Shown: one piece after another, positions 9,104 through 16,595 of the stretch
Numbering within the stretch: the stretch's first letter is position 1
How the letters are laid out: every line of letters starts with the position of its first letter
Origin: JAGNRR01 sp964409905
GTDB taxonomy: Bacteria > Bacteroidota > Bacteroidia > Chitinophagales > Chitinophagaceae
DNA length: 64,000 bases
Direction: 5' to 3'
Assembly: GCA_964409905.1 (NCBI GenBank)
Contig: CAYPET010000007.1
Location: 40,244 to 104,243 of the forward strand
Made by a program: the position numbers and the translations under genes
Notes under the pieces: model-generated
What the model was told of the DNA's origin: nothing
Database searches by the model: none
Seen by the model: only the letters and a program-made list of their open reading frames with translations

Positions 9104-10621
9104 GTGGTTGTCCCGAAAATTTTTATAACAATATTACTTTGCCTGATTACGGTACTTGGAGGTGCGCAAAGTATTATCTTGTCAAGTACTTTTAAAAAAA
9201 TAGAACATATGGGGGCGGCTATACCTTCACAGGTAGATACTATTTTATTTTCCTTTGCCAATTTTACGGGCAACTTGCAAATTATTACTGGCGCACCCTT
9301 TGAGATTTCTGGAGATAATATCTCGTATAATGATACCATTACTATCTCTAGCAGTCTGAGCAATCAAACGTTGCCATTGTACATACGAATTGTGCCATCA
9401 AATCAAGACAGCATGTACAGGGGAGAAATTATTTTTAAAGACAATAGTGCTGTGTTAAATAAAAAAGTTTTTGTAATAGGAGCGTCAATTGCCGAGCAGC
9501 AGGTTATAAGCTATTGCACCTGGAATATGAGATGGTTTGGTTCGCCTAGTCAATGCAATTGTGATACTGCTATTGCCAATGACAATGCACTGAATATCAT
9601 GCGTGAAGTTGGGGCAGATGTTTATGCCTTGCAAGAAATTGTTAGTATTCCTAACCTTGAAAAACTGGTAAAAAAGCTTGGTGTAAATTATCATTATATT
9701 GTTTCCGACTATTGTTCACAAATAGATGATCCAACCATTACTGGTTATGAAAGCTGTCAGAAATTGGCTTTCGTAGTAGATACTACAAAGGTCAAATTGC
9801 AAGGCAGTTTTGGCCTATTGCGCAGCACATATCCATTACAACAAGGCACAAGTTCTCCGTACTATTATTTTTCATCGGGGCGGTGGCCGTTTGCCATAAA
9901 AACAAGCATTACAAATTACAGTGATACCATATACTTCGTCAATTTGCACGCTAAGGCATTTGCAGGATCTGCGGATCATAACCGAAGGGCAGGTGGCGCG
10001 TTGCGCATGACGGATAGTTTAAACGGATTTTTTTCTCAGCAAAAGGTTGTCGTGCTAGGAGATTATAACGACAAACTGGAGGGGTCCATTACACAAGGTT
10101 TTACGGTAAGTCCATATGATTACATGTTGCAAAATGGATTTAAGGGCATTACATTACCAAGTAGATTTTTGGGTCAAACAACTTATTTAGGGTCATCTAA
10201 CAGTCTTATTGACAACATTACGATGAATATACCTGCATATTCCGCTCACATAGCTAGCACTACAGCAATATTAAAAGAAGTGGACAATGCATTTGATAAT
10301 TTTGGCAATTCAACTTCAGATCATTTGCCAGTACTATCTTATCTGAGACTCAACAAGCCCAATAGCACCAATAGCGTACTACAGGAAAAAAAATGTAGTC
10401 TTGTGCAACCCAATGGCAGATTTTTTTATGCCAAAATCCCTTATAGTCATCAGCCTGTTACATTGAGAATTTCTACTCTCAATGGTCATGTGGTGTACGA
10501 GGGTATTTTTTTAAATACGAATATTATTCAGCATTCGTTCGATTGGTTGAACGGAGGAATTTACCTTGTTGAATTTCGTTCGACGGATTTTATTGAGCAT
10601 CATAAATGGTTAATCCCTTAG
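9104..10621 (+). CDS. Secreted endonuclease/exonuclease/phosphatase-fold protein with T9SS-like tail
   Basis: A 505-residue protein starting at GTG, with a signal peptide (about 1-21, ending GGAQ), an N-terminal beta-sandwich region (25-130), and an EEP (DNase I-like) domain from about 135 to 420. EEP landmarks are CTWNMRWFG, a metal-binding Glu in ALQEIV, FVNLHAKA, the GDYND strand and the C-terminal SDHLPVL His. The final 65 residues (LRISTLNGHVVYEG ... GGIYLVEF) have the shape of a T9SS sorting domain, though the YPNP core is degenerate. It likely acts outside the cell on nucleic acid or a phosphodiester substrate. It converges on the MacB-like permease gene with a 4-bp overlap. Confidence 0.75.
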   Translation: MVVPKIFITILLCLITVLGGAQSIILSSTFKKIEHMGAAIPSQVDTILFSFANFTGNLQIITGAPFEISGDNISYNDTITISSSLSNQTLPLYIRIVPSNQDSMYRGEIIFKDNSAVLNKKVFVIGASIAEQQVISYCTWNMRWFGSPSQCNCDTAIANDNALNIMREVGADVYALQEIVSIPNLEKLVKKLGVNYHYIVSDYCSQIDDPTITGYESCQKLAFVVDTTKVKLQGSFGLLRSTYPLQQGTSSPYYYFSSGRWPFAIKTSITNYSDTIYFVNLHAKAFAGSADHNRRAGGALRMTDSLNGFFSQQKVVVLGDYNDKLEGSITQGFTVSPYDYMLQNGFKGITLPSRFLGQTTYLGSSNSLIDNITMNIPAYSAHIASTTAILKEVDNAFDNFGNSTSDHLPVLSYLRLNKPNSTNSVLQEKKCSLVQPNGRFFYAKIPYSHQPVTLRISTLNGHVVYEGIFLNTNIIQHSFDWLNGGIYLVEFRSTDFIEHHKWLIP

Positions 10622-11874
10622 GATCGAATTGCGGTGACAGGGTTCATTTTTGCTGCTCTTCGGGCAGGAATGTAGCCCGCAATTATACCCACGACAATAC
10701 TGAGAATAATGCCATACAAAATATTGGCTGCATTTATAAAAATGGGGAATTCAAAATAGCCTGTTAGAATCTGCGTGAGAATAAAGGTGAGTAACATACC
10801 TAATAATCCGCCTAGTGTACATAATACAACAGCTTCGAGCAGAAACTCGATGAGTATAGTTTGGTTTTGGGCTCCGATAGCTTTTTTAATACCAATAATA
10901 CTCGTTCGGTCTTTTACACTTACAAACATGATGTTGGCAACACTGAAAATGCCCACTATCAAAGAGAAGCCGCCGATAATCCAACCAATCATTTTTATCT
11001 GTGAAAAAATCTCGCCAACCTTCTCCTGAATACCATCTAGTTGATTAAAGGCAAAATTATTCGGTTCATTGGCGCGCAACCTTCTTGCCCTGCGCAGCAA
11101 GCCTTCAATTTCAAATTTCATGCTATTGAATTTCTTGTCAGATCGCGCCTTTATCATTAACAATGGATCGGCAAAACCGCCATTTGTTTGTTGGTCAATT
11201 CTATCAAAACTTAAAAAGTAATTATATGAAATGATGGCCGCGTTGTCAAAATCAAAACCTGTTATCATTTGCCCCATTTTTTTGATTAACCCCAGCACTA
11301 CATATTTGCGATCACCTATTTTTATTTCTTTGTCAATTGGTTGAATACGCTGGAACAAAGCTTCTGCCAGATCACTACCTAAAATGACGCCGTTAGTCCG
11401 CCCAAGCTGCATTTCAACTGCCGAAAAATATCTTCCACGTTCAATATCAATTGGTTGAAGTTTATTAAAGTCGTAAGTGACAGGATAAATGGTTGCCGCA
11501 TTCACCTTATTGCCTCTAAACATGAGTGCATCATTGTAAGAGTAAGACAATGCAGCATAACTGCTGAGTCTAGACTCGCGCTGGATTAATTGCATTTCTT
11601 CTTTGGTTACCACAGGACGCGCCTTATAGCGCCACCATGTGTATTCAGATTCTCCTTTTTCGGGCATCCATGCAAATTTGCCAATGTACAACACATCATT
11701 ACCCAGTGTAGCCATATTTTCTTGTATATTGGATTCCATACTATCAAATACTGTACTAACACTTACTATACAGAATACGCCAATGGATACACCCAAAATG
11801 GATAATATGGATCGTAAAGGATAGGCCAGTAATTCTTGAAAACCTGAAATAATACTGATGCCTAAAGTTTTCAT
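10618..11874 (-). CDS. MacB/FtsX-like ABC transporter permease
   Basis: The 418-residue protein has the MacB permease layout: an N-terminal transmembrane helix (about 18-40, LSILGVSIGVFCIVSVS), a large periplasmic MacB_PCD domain (about 45-265), and three C-terminal helices making an FtsX domain (about 285-410) that ends in the conserved PARRAAKMNPVTAIR. Such proteins are mechanotransmission permeases used for lipoprotein, macrolide or peptide export. No ATPase gene is adjacent; it may pair with an ATPase encoded elsewhere, such as the LolD-like protein at 52.0 kb. It lies downstream of fusA but behind a terminator, so it should have its own promoter. Confidence 0.82.
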   Translation of the reverse strand: MKTLGISIISGFQELLAYPLRSILSILGVSIGVFCIVSVSTVFDSMESNIQENMATLGNDVLYIGKFAWMPEKGESEYTWWRYKARPVVTKEEMQLIQRESRLSSYAALSYSYNDALMFRGNKVNAATIYPVTYDFNKLQPIDIERGRYFSAVEMQLGRTNGVILGSDLAEALFQRIQPIDKEIKIGDRKYVVLGLIKKMGQMITGFDFDNAAIISYNYFLSFDRIDQQTNGGFADPLLMIKARSDKKFNSMKFEIEGLLRRARRLRANEPNNFAFNQLDGIQEKVGEIFSQIKMIGWIIGGFSLIVGIFSVANIMFVSVKDRTSIIGIKKAIGAQNQTILIEFLLEAVVLCTLGGLLGMLLTFILTQILTGYFEFPIFINAANILYGIILSIVVGIIAGYIPARRAAKMNPVTAIRS

Positions 11875-11903
11875 ACTACTTTGCTAAGATAGATGTATAG
11901 CAT

Positions 11904-11933
11904 AAAAAAATCCCCTTAGTAAAAGGGGATTTG
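11904..11933 (-). terminator. Rho-independent terminator of fusA
   Basis: On the minus strand a 9-bp stem (AATCCCCTT / AAGGGGATT) with a 5-base loop is followed by seven T. It sits 20 bp after the fusA stop and separates fusA from the MacB-like gene. Confidence 0.85.
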
Positions 11934-11953
11934 ATATTTTGAAAATATATAAG

Positions 11954-14107
11954 TTATGCTTCTTCTTCAATAGCTTTCTTACCCGATTTTGCAATCACGT
12001 CTTCAGCAATATTCATAGGTGCGGGTGCATAATGGCTAAACTCCATAACGTTACTCGCACGACCAGAAGTCAATGAACGCAATTGAGTGACATAGCCAAA
12101 CATTTCAGATAAAGGAACTTTCGCTTTGATGATTTGAGCACCTGCACGAGTATCCATACCTTCCATTAGACCACGACGACGGTTTAAATCACCTGTTACG
12201 TCACCCATGTATTGATCTGGCGTGGTTACTTCTACTTTCATAATAGGCTCTAGCAATACCGGTTTGGCTTTTTTGCCGGCAGTTCGGAAACCTACTTTTG
12301 CACATAATTCAAAACTAACCGCGTCAGAATCTACATCATGGAAACTTCCATCAAAAATGCGCACTTTCATATTGTCAACAGGATAACCGGCCAAAACGCC
12401 GCTATTCATTGCTGATTCGAATCCTTTAATAATTGCAGGATGAAACTCTTTTGGAATTGAACCACCAAAAATGTCATTTACAAATTGGAAGTTTTTACCC
12501 TCATTTTCTTTAATCCACTCTTCATCGGCAGGTCCCATCTCAAATTTGATATCGGCAAATTTACCACGACCCCCTGATTGCTTTTTATAAACTTCACGGT
12601 GCTCAACAGTTGTTTGGAAAGCCTCTTTATAAGCAACTTGTGGAGCTCCTTGGTTAACCTCTACTTTGAACTCGCGTCTCATACGATCCAAAATAATGTC
12701 CAAGTGAAGTTCTCCCATACCAGACAAAATTGTTTGTCCAGTATCTTCATCAGTTTTTACACGTAAAGTAGGATCCTCTTCAACCAATTTGGCAATAGCG
12801 TTACCTAATTTGTCAACATCTGCCTGAGCTTTTGGTTCGATAGCTATCGAAATTACCGGCTCTGGGAATGTCATAGATTCTAAAATGATTGGGTGCGCCT
12901 CGTCACAGAGCGTATCACCTGTTTTGATATCTTTAAATCCAGCACCTGCTCCAATATCACCTGCGCCGATAAAGTCTACTTGGTTTTGTTTGTTTGCGTG
13001 CATTTGTAATAAACGGCTGATACGCTCTTTTTTACCGGTACGCATATTATACACATAACTACCAGCATCTAACTTACCGGAATAGGCACGGAAAAACGCC
13101 AAACGACCCACGAAAGGATCTGTCATAATTTTAAATGCCAAAGCCGAGAATGGTTCCGTTATGCTAGGCTCACGTTTGGCAGGTGTTTCTCCATCTTCTA
13201 AAGTACCATTAATTGCACCAACATCTATTGGAGAGGGTAGGTAACGACAAACTGCATCAAGCATTTTTTGTACGCCTTTGTTTTTAAATGCAGAACCGGT
13301 TAACATTGGTATAATTGACATATCAATGGTAGCCTTACGAATTGCCTCATGCATTTCGTCTTCTGTAATGGAATTCGGATCATCGAAGAATTTTTCCATT
13401 AAATGCTCATCATATTCAGCTACAGCCTCTACTAATTTCGCTCTCCACTCTTCACATTCTGCCTGCATATTTTCAGGAATATCAACTTCTTGATATTTAG
13501 CACCTTGTGATGCCTCATCCCAAATGATACCTTTCATGGTTATTAAATCTACCACACCTTTAAAATTATCCTCAGCACCAATTGGCAATACAAGAGGCAC
13601 AGGATTGGCGCCCAACATTTCTTTTACTTGCTTTACAACATTCAAGAAATCAGCACCACTGCGGTCCATTTTGTTCACAAAACCAATACGAGGAACACGG
13701 TATTTATTTGCCTGACGCCATACAGTTTCAGACTGTGGTTCTACACCAGATACTGCACAAAACAAGGCCACTAAGCCATCCAATACACGCATAGAACGTT
13801 CTACCTCCACAGTAAAATCAACGTGACCTGGAGTATCGATAATATTGAATTTATAAGACTTTGTGTCCTTAGTTACTTCTCCTTGTACAGTCGGAAAATT
13901 CCAATAGCAAGTAGTAGCTGCAGAGGTAATAGTAATACCGCGCTCTTGTTCTTGCTCCATCCAGTCCATAGTTGCACCACCTTCGTGTACCTCACCAATT
14001 TTGTGGGTTTTTCCTGTGTAATACAAAATACGTTCTGTAGTGGTTGTTTTACCGGCATCAATATGTGCCGCAATTCCGATGTTTCTTTGATGTTTTAAGT
14101 CAGACAT
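11954..14107 (-). CDS. fusA: Translation elongation factor G
   Basis: The 717-residue protein is a full-length EF-G: G1 AHIDAGKT (about 14-21), switch regions with RGITITSAAT, G3 DTPGHVDF, G4 NKMD, then domains II-V ending in the QLRSLTSGRA segment typical of domain V. It drives ribosomal translocation and, with RRF, recycling. The gene is monocistronic here, outside the classical str operon (rpsL-rpsG-fusA-tuf), with its own consensus -7 box and terminator, so it may be either the only EF-G gene or one of two paralogues. The Switch I, G4 and domain IV tip residues look intact, favouring an active translational factor. Confidence 0.96.
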   Translation of the reverse strand: MSDLKHQRNIGIAAHIDAGKTTTTERILYYTGKTHKIGEVHEGGATMDWMEQEQERGITITSAATTCYWNFPTVQGEVTKDTKSYKFNIIDTPGHVDFTVEVERSMRVLDGLVALFCAVSGVEPQSETVWRQANKYRVPRIGFVNKMDRSGADFLNVVKQVKEMLGANPVPLVLPIGAEDNFKGVVDLITMKGIIWDEASQGAKYQEVDIPENMQAECEEWRAKLVEAVAEYDEHLMEKFFDDPNSITEDEMHEAIRKATIDMSIIPMLTGSAFKNKGVQKMLDAVCRYLPSPIDVGAINGTLEDGETPAKREPSITEPFSALAFKIMTDPFVGRLAFFRAYSGKLDAGSYVYNMRTGKKERISRLLQMHANKQNQVDFIGAGDIGAGAGFKDIKTGDTLCDEAHPIILESMTFPEPVISIAIEPKAQADVDKLGNAIAKLVEEDPTLRVKTDEDTGQTILSGMGELHLDIILDRMRREFKVEVNQGAPQVAYKEAFQTTVEHREVYKKQSGGRGKFADIKFEMGPADEEWIKENEGKNFQFVNDIFGGSIPKEFHPAIIKGFESAMNSGVLAGYPVDNMKVRIFDGSFHDVDSDAVSFELCAKVGFRTAGKKAKPVLLEPIMKVEVTTPDQYMGDVTGDLNRRRGLMEGMDTRAGAQIIKAKVPLSEMFGYVTQLRSLTSGRASNVMEFSHYAPAPMNIAEDVIAKSGKKAIEEEA

Positions 14108-14128
14108 TATTTAAATATTTTCGAGGCG

Positions 14129-14136
14129 CAAAGGTA
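14129..14136 (-). promoter_or_regulatory. -7 box of fusA
   Basis: Minus-strand TACCTTTG is an exact consensus match with 21 nt to the fusA ATG, giving a normal short 5' UTR, unlike the leaderless group. Confidence 0.55.
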
Positions 14137-14265
14137 TGATAATCTTTGCTTATATAAAAAAAATGGGGTGTTAAGGCTGTTACAAGTTAGCATTTGCTAA
14201 AAACGATGCATAATAAATTTTTAACTGACATTTATTTAAGGGTTTGCCGCAGAATGCCTTTTTTG

Positions 14266-14859
14266 CTATTGCCGTAGGTTTTGAAGTTCTTGTGTACTCC
14301 AAACATATATATCCTGAATGAACTGATGATAATGCACTCTAAGTTCTTCGGAGTTGTTGAACAGAGCAAAAAGTATTTCATCGTCATTACCTAGTCTTGG
14401 ATAGCGTTTCACAATGCCTATTATTGCTTTTTCTATTCCTTCTCTGCTATGATAATGATACAACCAGTTATATCGAATCATATAACCAAAGTATGTTTTC
14501 ATTTCTTCTGTCATTACCTCCGTGGCATTTTCCAATGTATTTAGTGTACGTTCGGTAAAAGTCTTAAGTGCTTCAATATTGGAAAAAAAAGTCTTGTCAT
14601 TTGCCAGGAAATGATCAAAGAAAATATCAATAAAGATTCCGGCATATTTCACCCCGTTTGTTCGTAGTATTTTATTTGCAGCACGGATACTCGGGTGCTT
14701 GTTTGTAAACGTATCAATATGACGATGATACTGCAAACCCTTTTGAATCATTATTGGATATTGTAGATATTGCTTTTCTTTTACAAAATCTCCTAAAATA
14801 TTGACAATCAATATATTGTAATTATCTCCAGATAGTATTGCATGTCCTAAATAATTCAT
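14266..14859 (-). CDS. Acyl carrier protein phosphodiesterase-like (AcpH/DUF479)
   Basis: This 197-residue protein matches the AcpH family: N-terminal MNYLGHAIL, GDFVKEK, the metal-ligand-like YHRHIDTFTNKHP near 45-56, and DIFFDHFLA near 78-86. AcpH removes the 4'-phosphopantetheine arm from holo-ACP using an HD-like metal site. It is cytoplasmic. It follows the cupin-protein gene by 3 bp, so the two are almost surely co-transcribed, though no shared role is evident. Family membership is clear; ACP as the actual substrate is inferred from the family. Confidence 0.8.
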   Translation of the reverse strand: MNYLGHAILSGDNYNILIVNILGDFVKEKQYLQYPIMIQKGLQYHRHIDTFTNKHPSIRAANKILRTNGVKYAGIFIDIFFDHFLANDKTFFSNIEALKTFTERTLNTLENATEVMTEEMKTYFGYMIRYNWLYHYHSREGIEKAIIGIVKRYPRLGNDDEILFALFNNSEELRVHYHQFIQDIYVWSTQELQNLRQ

Positions 14860-14862
14860 ATC

Positions 14863-15588
14863 TTACTCGAGGATAATAATATCCGAACCATCATAAAATG
14901 GACTTTGAATAGACAATACCTTTAAATTTGACTTACCACTATTGATTATTTTGTGTGGTGTTCCTTTAGTTACAAAAACCAACTCATTTTTTTTCAATTT
15001 AATCGTTTTGTAGCCCAATAGCACCATGCCTTCGCCTTCTATTAATAGTATATGTTCTGAATGTTCTTTATGGAAATGCATTTTTGTTTCTGTCGGAATA
15101 CTCAATAAAAACGAAGCCGTGTTTTCATCATAGGCCAATCGTACCGTGCCATAGATATTGTCCTGCTGCACTAAACCTTTAGGAGCTTCTGTTATTGTTG
15201 CGTTCTTTTCTGCAGAAAACGCTTTTTTTTCTACCTCATTCGGATTTGACAATAAAGAATCGGTTCTTAAGATTTTAGGAGCAGTGGAGCCCATTTTGCC
15301 TTCTTCGGCTAATTGCTTTTTTGCAGGGCCTTCTTCACGCTTTTTCTCTGAGGCTGATTTGTCCAAGTTTTCACTGGCCATTCTTGCTGAGTCTGCTTTA
15401 ATTTGATTTCGCATTTTGTCAAGGTCAAGAAGTGGAGTAGGAGGTTTGTTCTCATTTTCGTTTTCTGCCTGTTCATTTGTTAGGTTCACTACGATAGTAT
15501 CTATTCTGGTAGCCTGTCCCCAAATGGTATTGGTTTTAAAAACCGCAACCGCTGCAATAAAACTTACAAAAAAAATTCTGAATGACAT
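14863..15588 (-). CDS. Exported cupin-domain protein with charged coiled-coil-like linker
   Basis: Translation probably begins at ATG 15588 (241 residues), giving a signal peptide MSFRIFFVSFIAAVAVF...WGQ; the open frame extends 20 codons further upstream but crosses the -7 box. After the signal comes a long charged, low-complexity stretch rich in Lys, Glu and Ala (about 30-130). The C-terminal 90 residues form a cupin: KMHFHKEHSEHILLIEGEG supplies the first metal motif (His, His, Glu) and TPHKIINSG the second His. It might bind a small ligand in the periplasm. It is co-transcribed with the acpH-like gene. The specific function is unknown. Confidence 0.65.
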   Translation of the reverse strand: MSFRIFFVSFIAAVAVFKTNTIWGQATRIDTIVVNLTNEQAENENENKPPTPLLDLDKMRNQIKADSARMASENLDKSASEKKREEGPAKKQLAEEGKMGSTAPKILRTDSLLSNPNEVEKKAFSAEKNATITEAPKGLVQQDNIYGTVRLAYDENTASFLLSIPTETKMHFHKEHSEHILLIEGEGMVLLGYKTIKLKKNELVFVTKGTPHKIINSGKSNLKVLSIQSPFYDGSDIIILE

Positions 15589-15592
15589 AAAG

Positions 15593-15600
15593 CAAAAATA
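15593..15600 (-). promoter_or_regulatory. -7 box of the cupin-acpH operon
   Basis: Minus-strand TATTTTTG ends 4 nt before ATG 15588. This spacing, shared with other genes of the window, points to a leaderless mRNA and supports the chosen start over the longer frame. Confidence 0.5.
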
Positions 15601-15712
15601 GGCAGATTGATCATTAGAGTTGTGTAATGATATATTAATACTGGCCAATATTATTTACTTAAATTGTCACAGAATTTTTTTTTAAAAAAATAAAAATACC
15701 TGTGCTTTTTTT

Positions 15713-15744
15713 TTTGAAAATTATTTTTGAATCCTTTACATTTG
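15713..15744 (+). promoter_or_regulatory. Promoter of the tRNA cluster
   Basis: TTTG (15713-15716), 20 nt, then TACATTTG (15737-15744) is an exact Bacteroidota -33/-7 promoter. The first tRNA begins 40 nt downstream. Confidence 0.7.
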
Positions 15745-15784
15745 CACTCGCTCTTTTTTAGACAGGAACATATAAAATTTAAAA

Positions 15785-15857
15785 GCCGCTTTAGCTCAGT
15801 TGGTAGAGCCACTGATTTGTAATCAGTAGGTCGTTGGTTCGAGTCCGACAAGCGGCT
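15785..15857 (+). tRNA. tRNA-Thr(TGT)
   Basis: Full cloverleaf: acceptor GCCGCTT/AAGCGGC, D-arm GCTC/GAGC, anticodon stem ACTGA/TCAGT with loop TTTGTAA (anticodon TGT), and T-loop TTCGAGT. CCA is not encoded. It is the first gene of a Thr-Tyr-Gly-Thr cluster. Confidence 0.95.
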
Positions 15858-15895
15858 CTTTTGTTTTTTATGAAATTCTCATTAGAAACAAGGAT

Positions 15896-15978
15896 GGGTA
15901 GTTGCCCGAGTGGCTAAAGGGGGCAGACTGTAAATCTGCTGGCTTCGGCCTACGGTGGTTCGAATCCACCACTGCCCA
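15896..15978 (+). tRNA. tRNA-Tyr(GTA)
   Basis: Class II tRNA of 83 nt with a long variable arm. Acceptor GGGTAGT/ACTGCCC (one G-T pair), anticodon loop CTGTAAA with GTA, T-loop TTCGAAT. The genes are close enough to share one transcript with the preceding tRNA-Thr. Confidence 0.95.
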
Positions 15979-16004
15979 CTATTTTTGGCCTAATCATAGA
16001 GCTT

Positions 16005-16076
<72 letters not shown>

Positions 16077-16088
16077 CAGAAAGAAAAC

Positions 16089-16118
16089 GCTGATAGGCTT
16101 GCTGTCAGCTTTTTTTTT
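16089..16118 (+). terminator. Terminator after tRNA-Gly
   Basis: A 7-bp stem GCTGATA/TGTCAGC (one G-T) with a 7-base loop, then nine T. It separates tRNA-Gly from the relic and the second tRNA-Thr. Confidence 0.75.
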
Positions 16119-16148
16119 GCCCCTTACTTGAGGGGTTCAAAAAACATT

Positions 16149-16210
16149 GCCACCGTAGCTCAGGAGTAGTGTATCACGTCTTCAGCGTGAGAAGAGGTCT
16201 GAGTCGGTAT
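16149..16210 (+). pseudogene. Degraded tRNA-Thr-like relic
   Basis: The first 15 bases (GCCACCGTAGCTCAG) are identical to the 5' end of the tRNA-Thr(GGT) gene 102 bp downstream, and GAAGAGGTC after the anticodon arm is also shared. The D-stem no longer pairs, the T-arm is missing and the 3' acceptor strand breaks off after CGGT. A stem TCACG/CGTGA survives around the loop TCTTCAG. It is most simply a decaying tandem duplicate. Confidence 0.65.
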
Positions 16211-16250
16211 TGATATAATAAGTATTATGTTGTATTGCATAATATTTTTT

Positions 16251-16322
<72 letters not shown>

Positions 16323-16326
16323 CAGT

Positions 16327-16357
16327 AAAGGCTATCCAATAGGGTAGCCTTTTTTTT
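16327..16357 (+). terminator. Terminator after tRNA-Thr(GGT)
   Basis: Stem AGGCTATCC/GGGTAGCCT (one T-G pair) with a 4-base loop, followed by seven further T. Confidence 0.8.
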
Positions 16358-16404
16358 ATCTTTCTAGGCTTCATACAAGCCTCTCCCACTATAAGGCAGG
16401 ATAA

Positions 16405-16459
16405 ACTGGCCTCAGCGGTAGAGTGCCATTCCTTTAGGTGAAAAGAGTTCATCACGCCA
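16405..16459 (+). pseudogene. Possible second tRNA relic
   Basis: CTCAGCGGTAGAG reproduces a tRNA D-arm, and GTTCATCACGCCA resembles a T-arm and 3' acceptor, with TGGC/GCCA able to pair at the ends. No anticodon stem can be drawn. It looks like a decayed tRNA, perhaps left over from the tRNA cluster. The support is modest. Confidence 0.4.
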
Positions 16460-16576
16460 AGACGTAATCATCGACTAGGTAAAAATCAGTCAAGTATCGT
16501 TTTGTAGTATTATACCTCCCTTTTTTTGACCCTTCCTTTAAGCTCATTATAATCGCGGTCAATCCTATTCTTTATT

Positions 16577-16584
16577 TACTTTTG
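16577..16584 (+). promoter_or_regulatory. -7 box of the PorE-like gene
   Basis: TACTTTTG is an exact consensus match, 11 nt before the ATG at 16596. No clear -33 element is seen. Confidence 0.4.
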
Positions 16585-16595
16585 AGCCTTCTGAT

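Noticed and set aside
15281..15420. Lys/Glu/Ala-rich low-complexity stretch in the cupin gene as possible repeat array
   Set aside because: No periodic DNA repeat; it is ordinary biased coding sequence.
15651..15851. Minus-strand ORF starting MSDSNQRPTDYKSVALP across tRNA-Thr(TGT)
   Set aside because: A classic spurious translation of a tRNA gene; the tRNA cloverleaf is complete.
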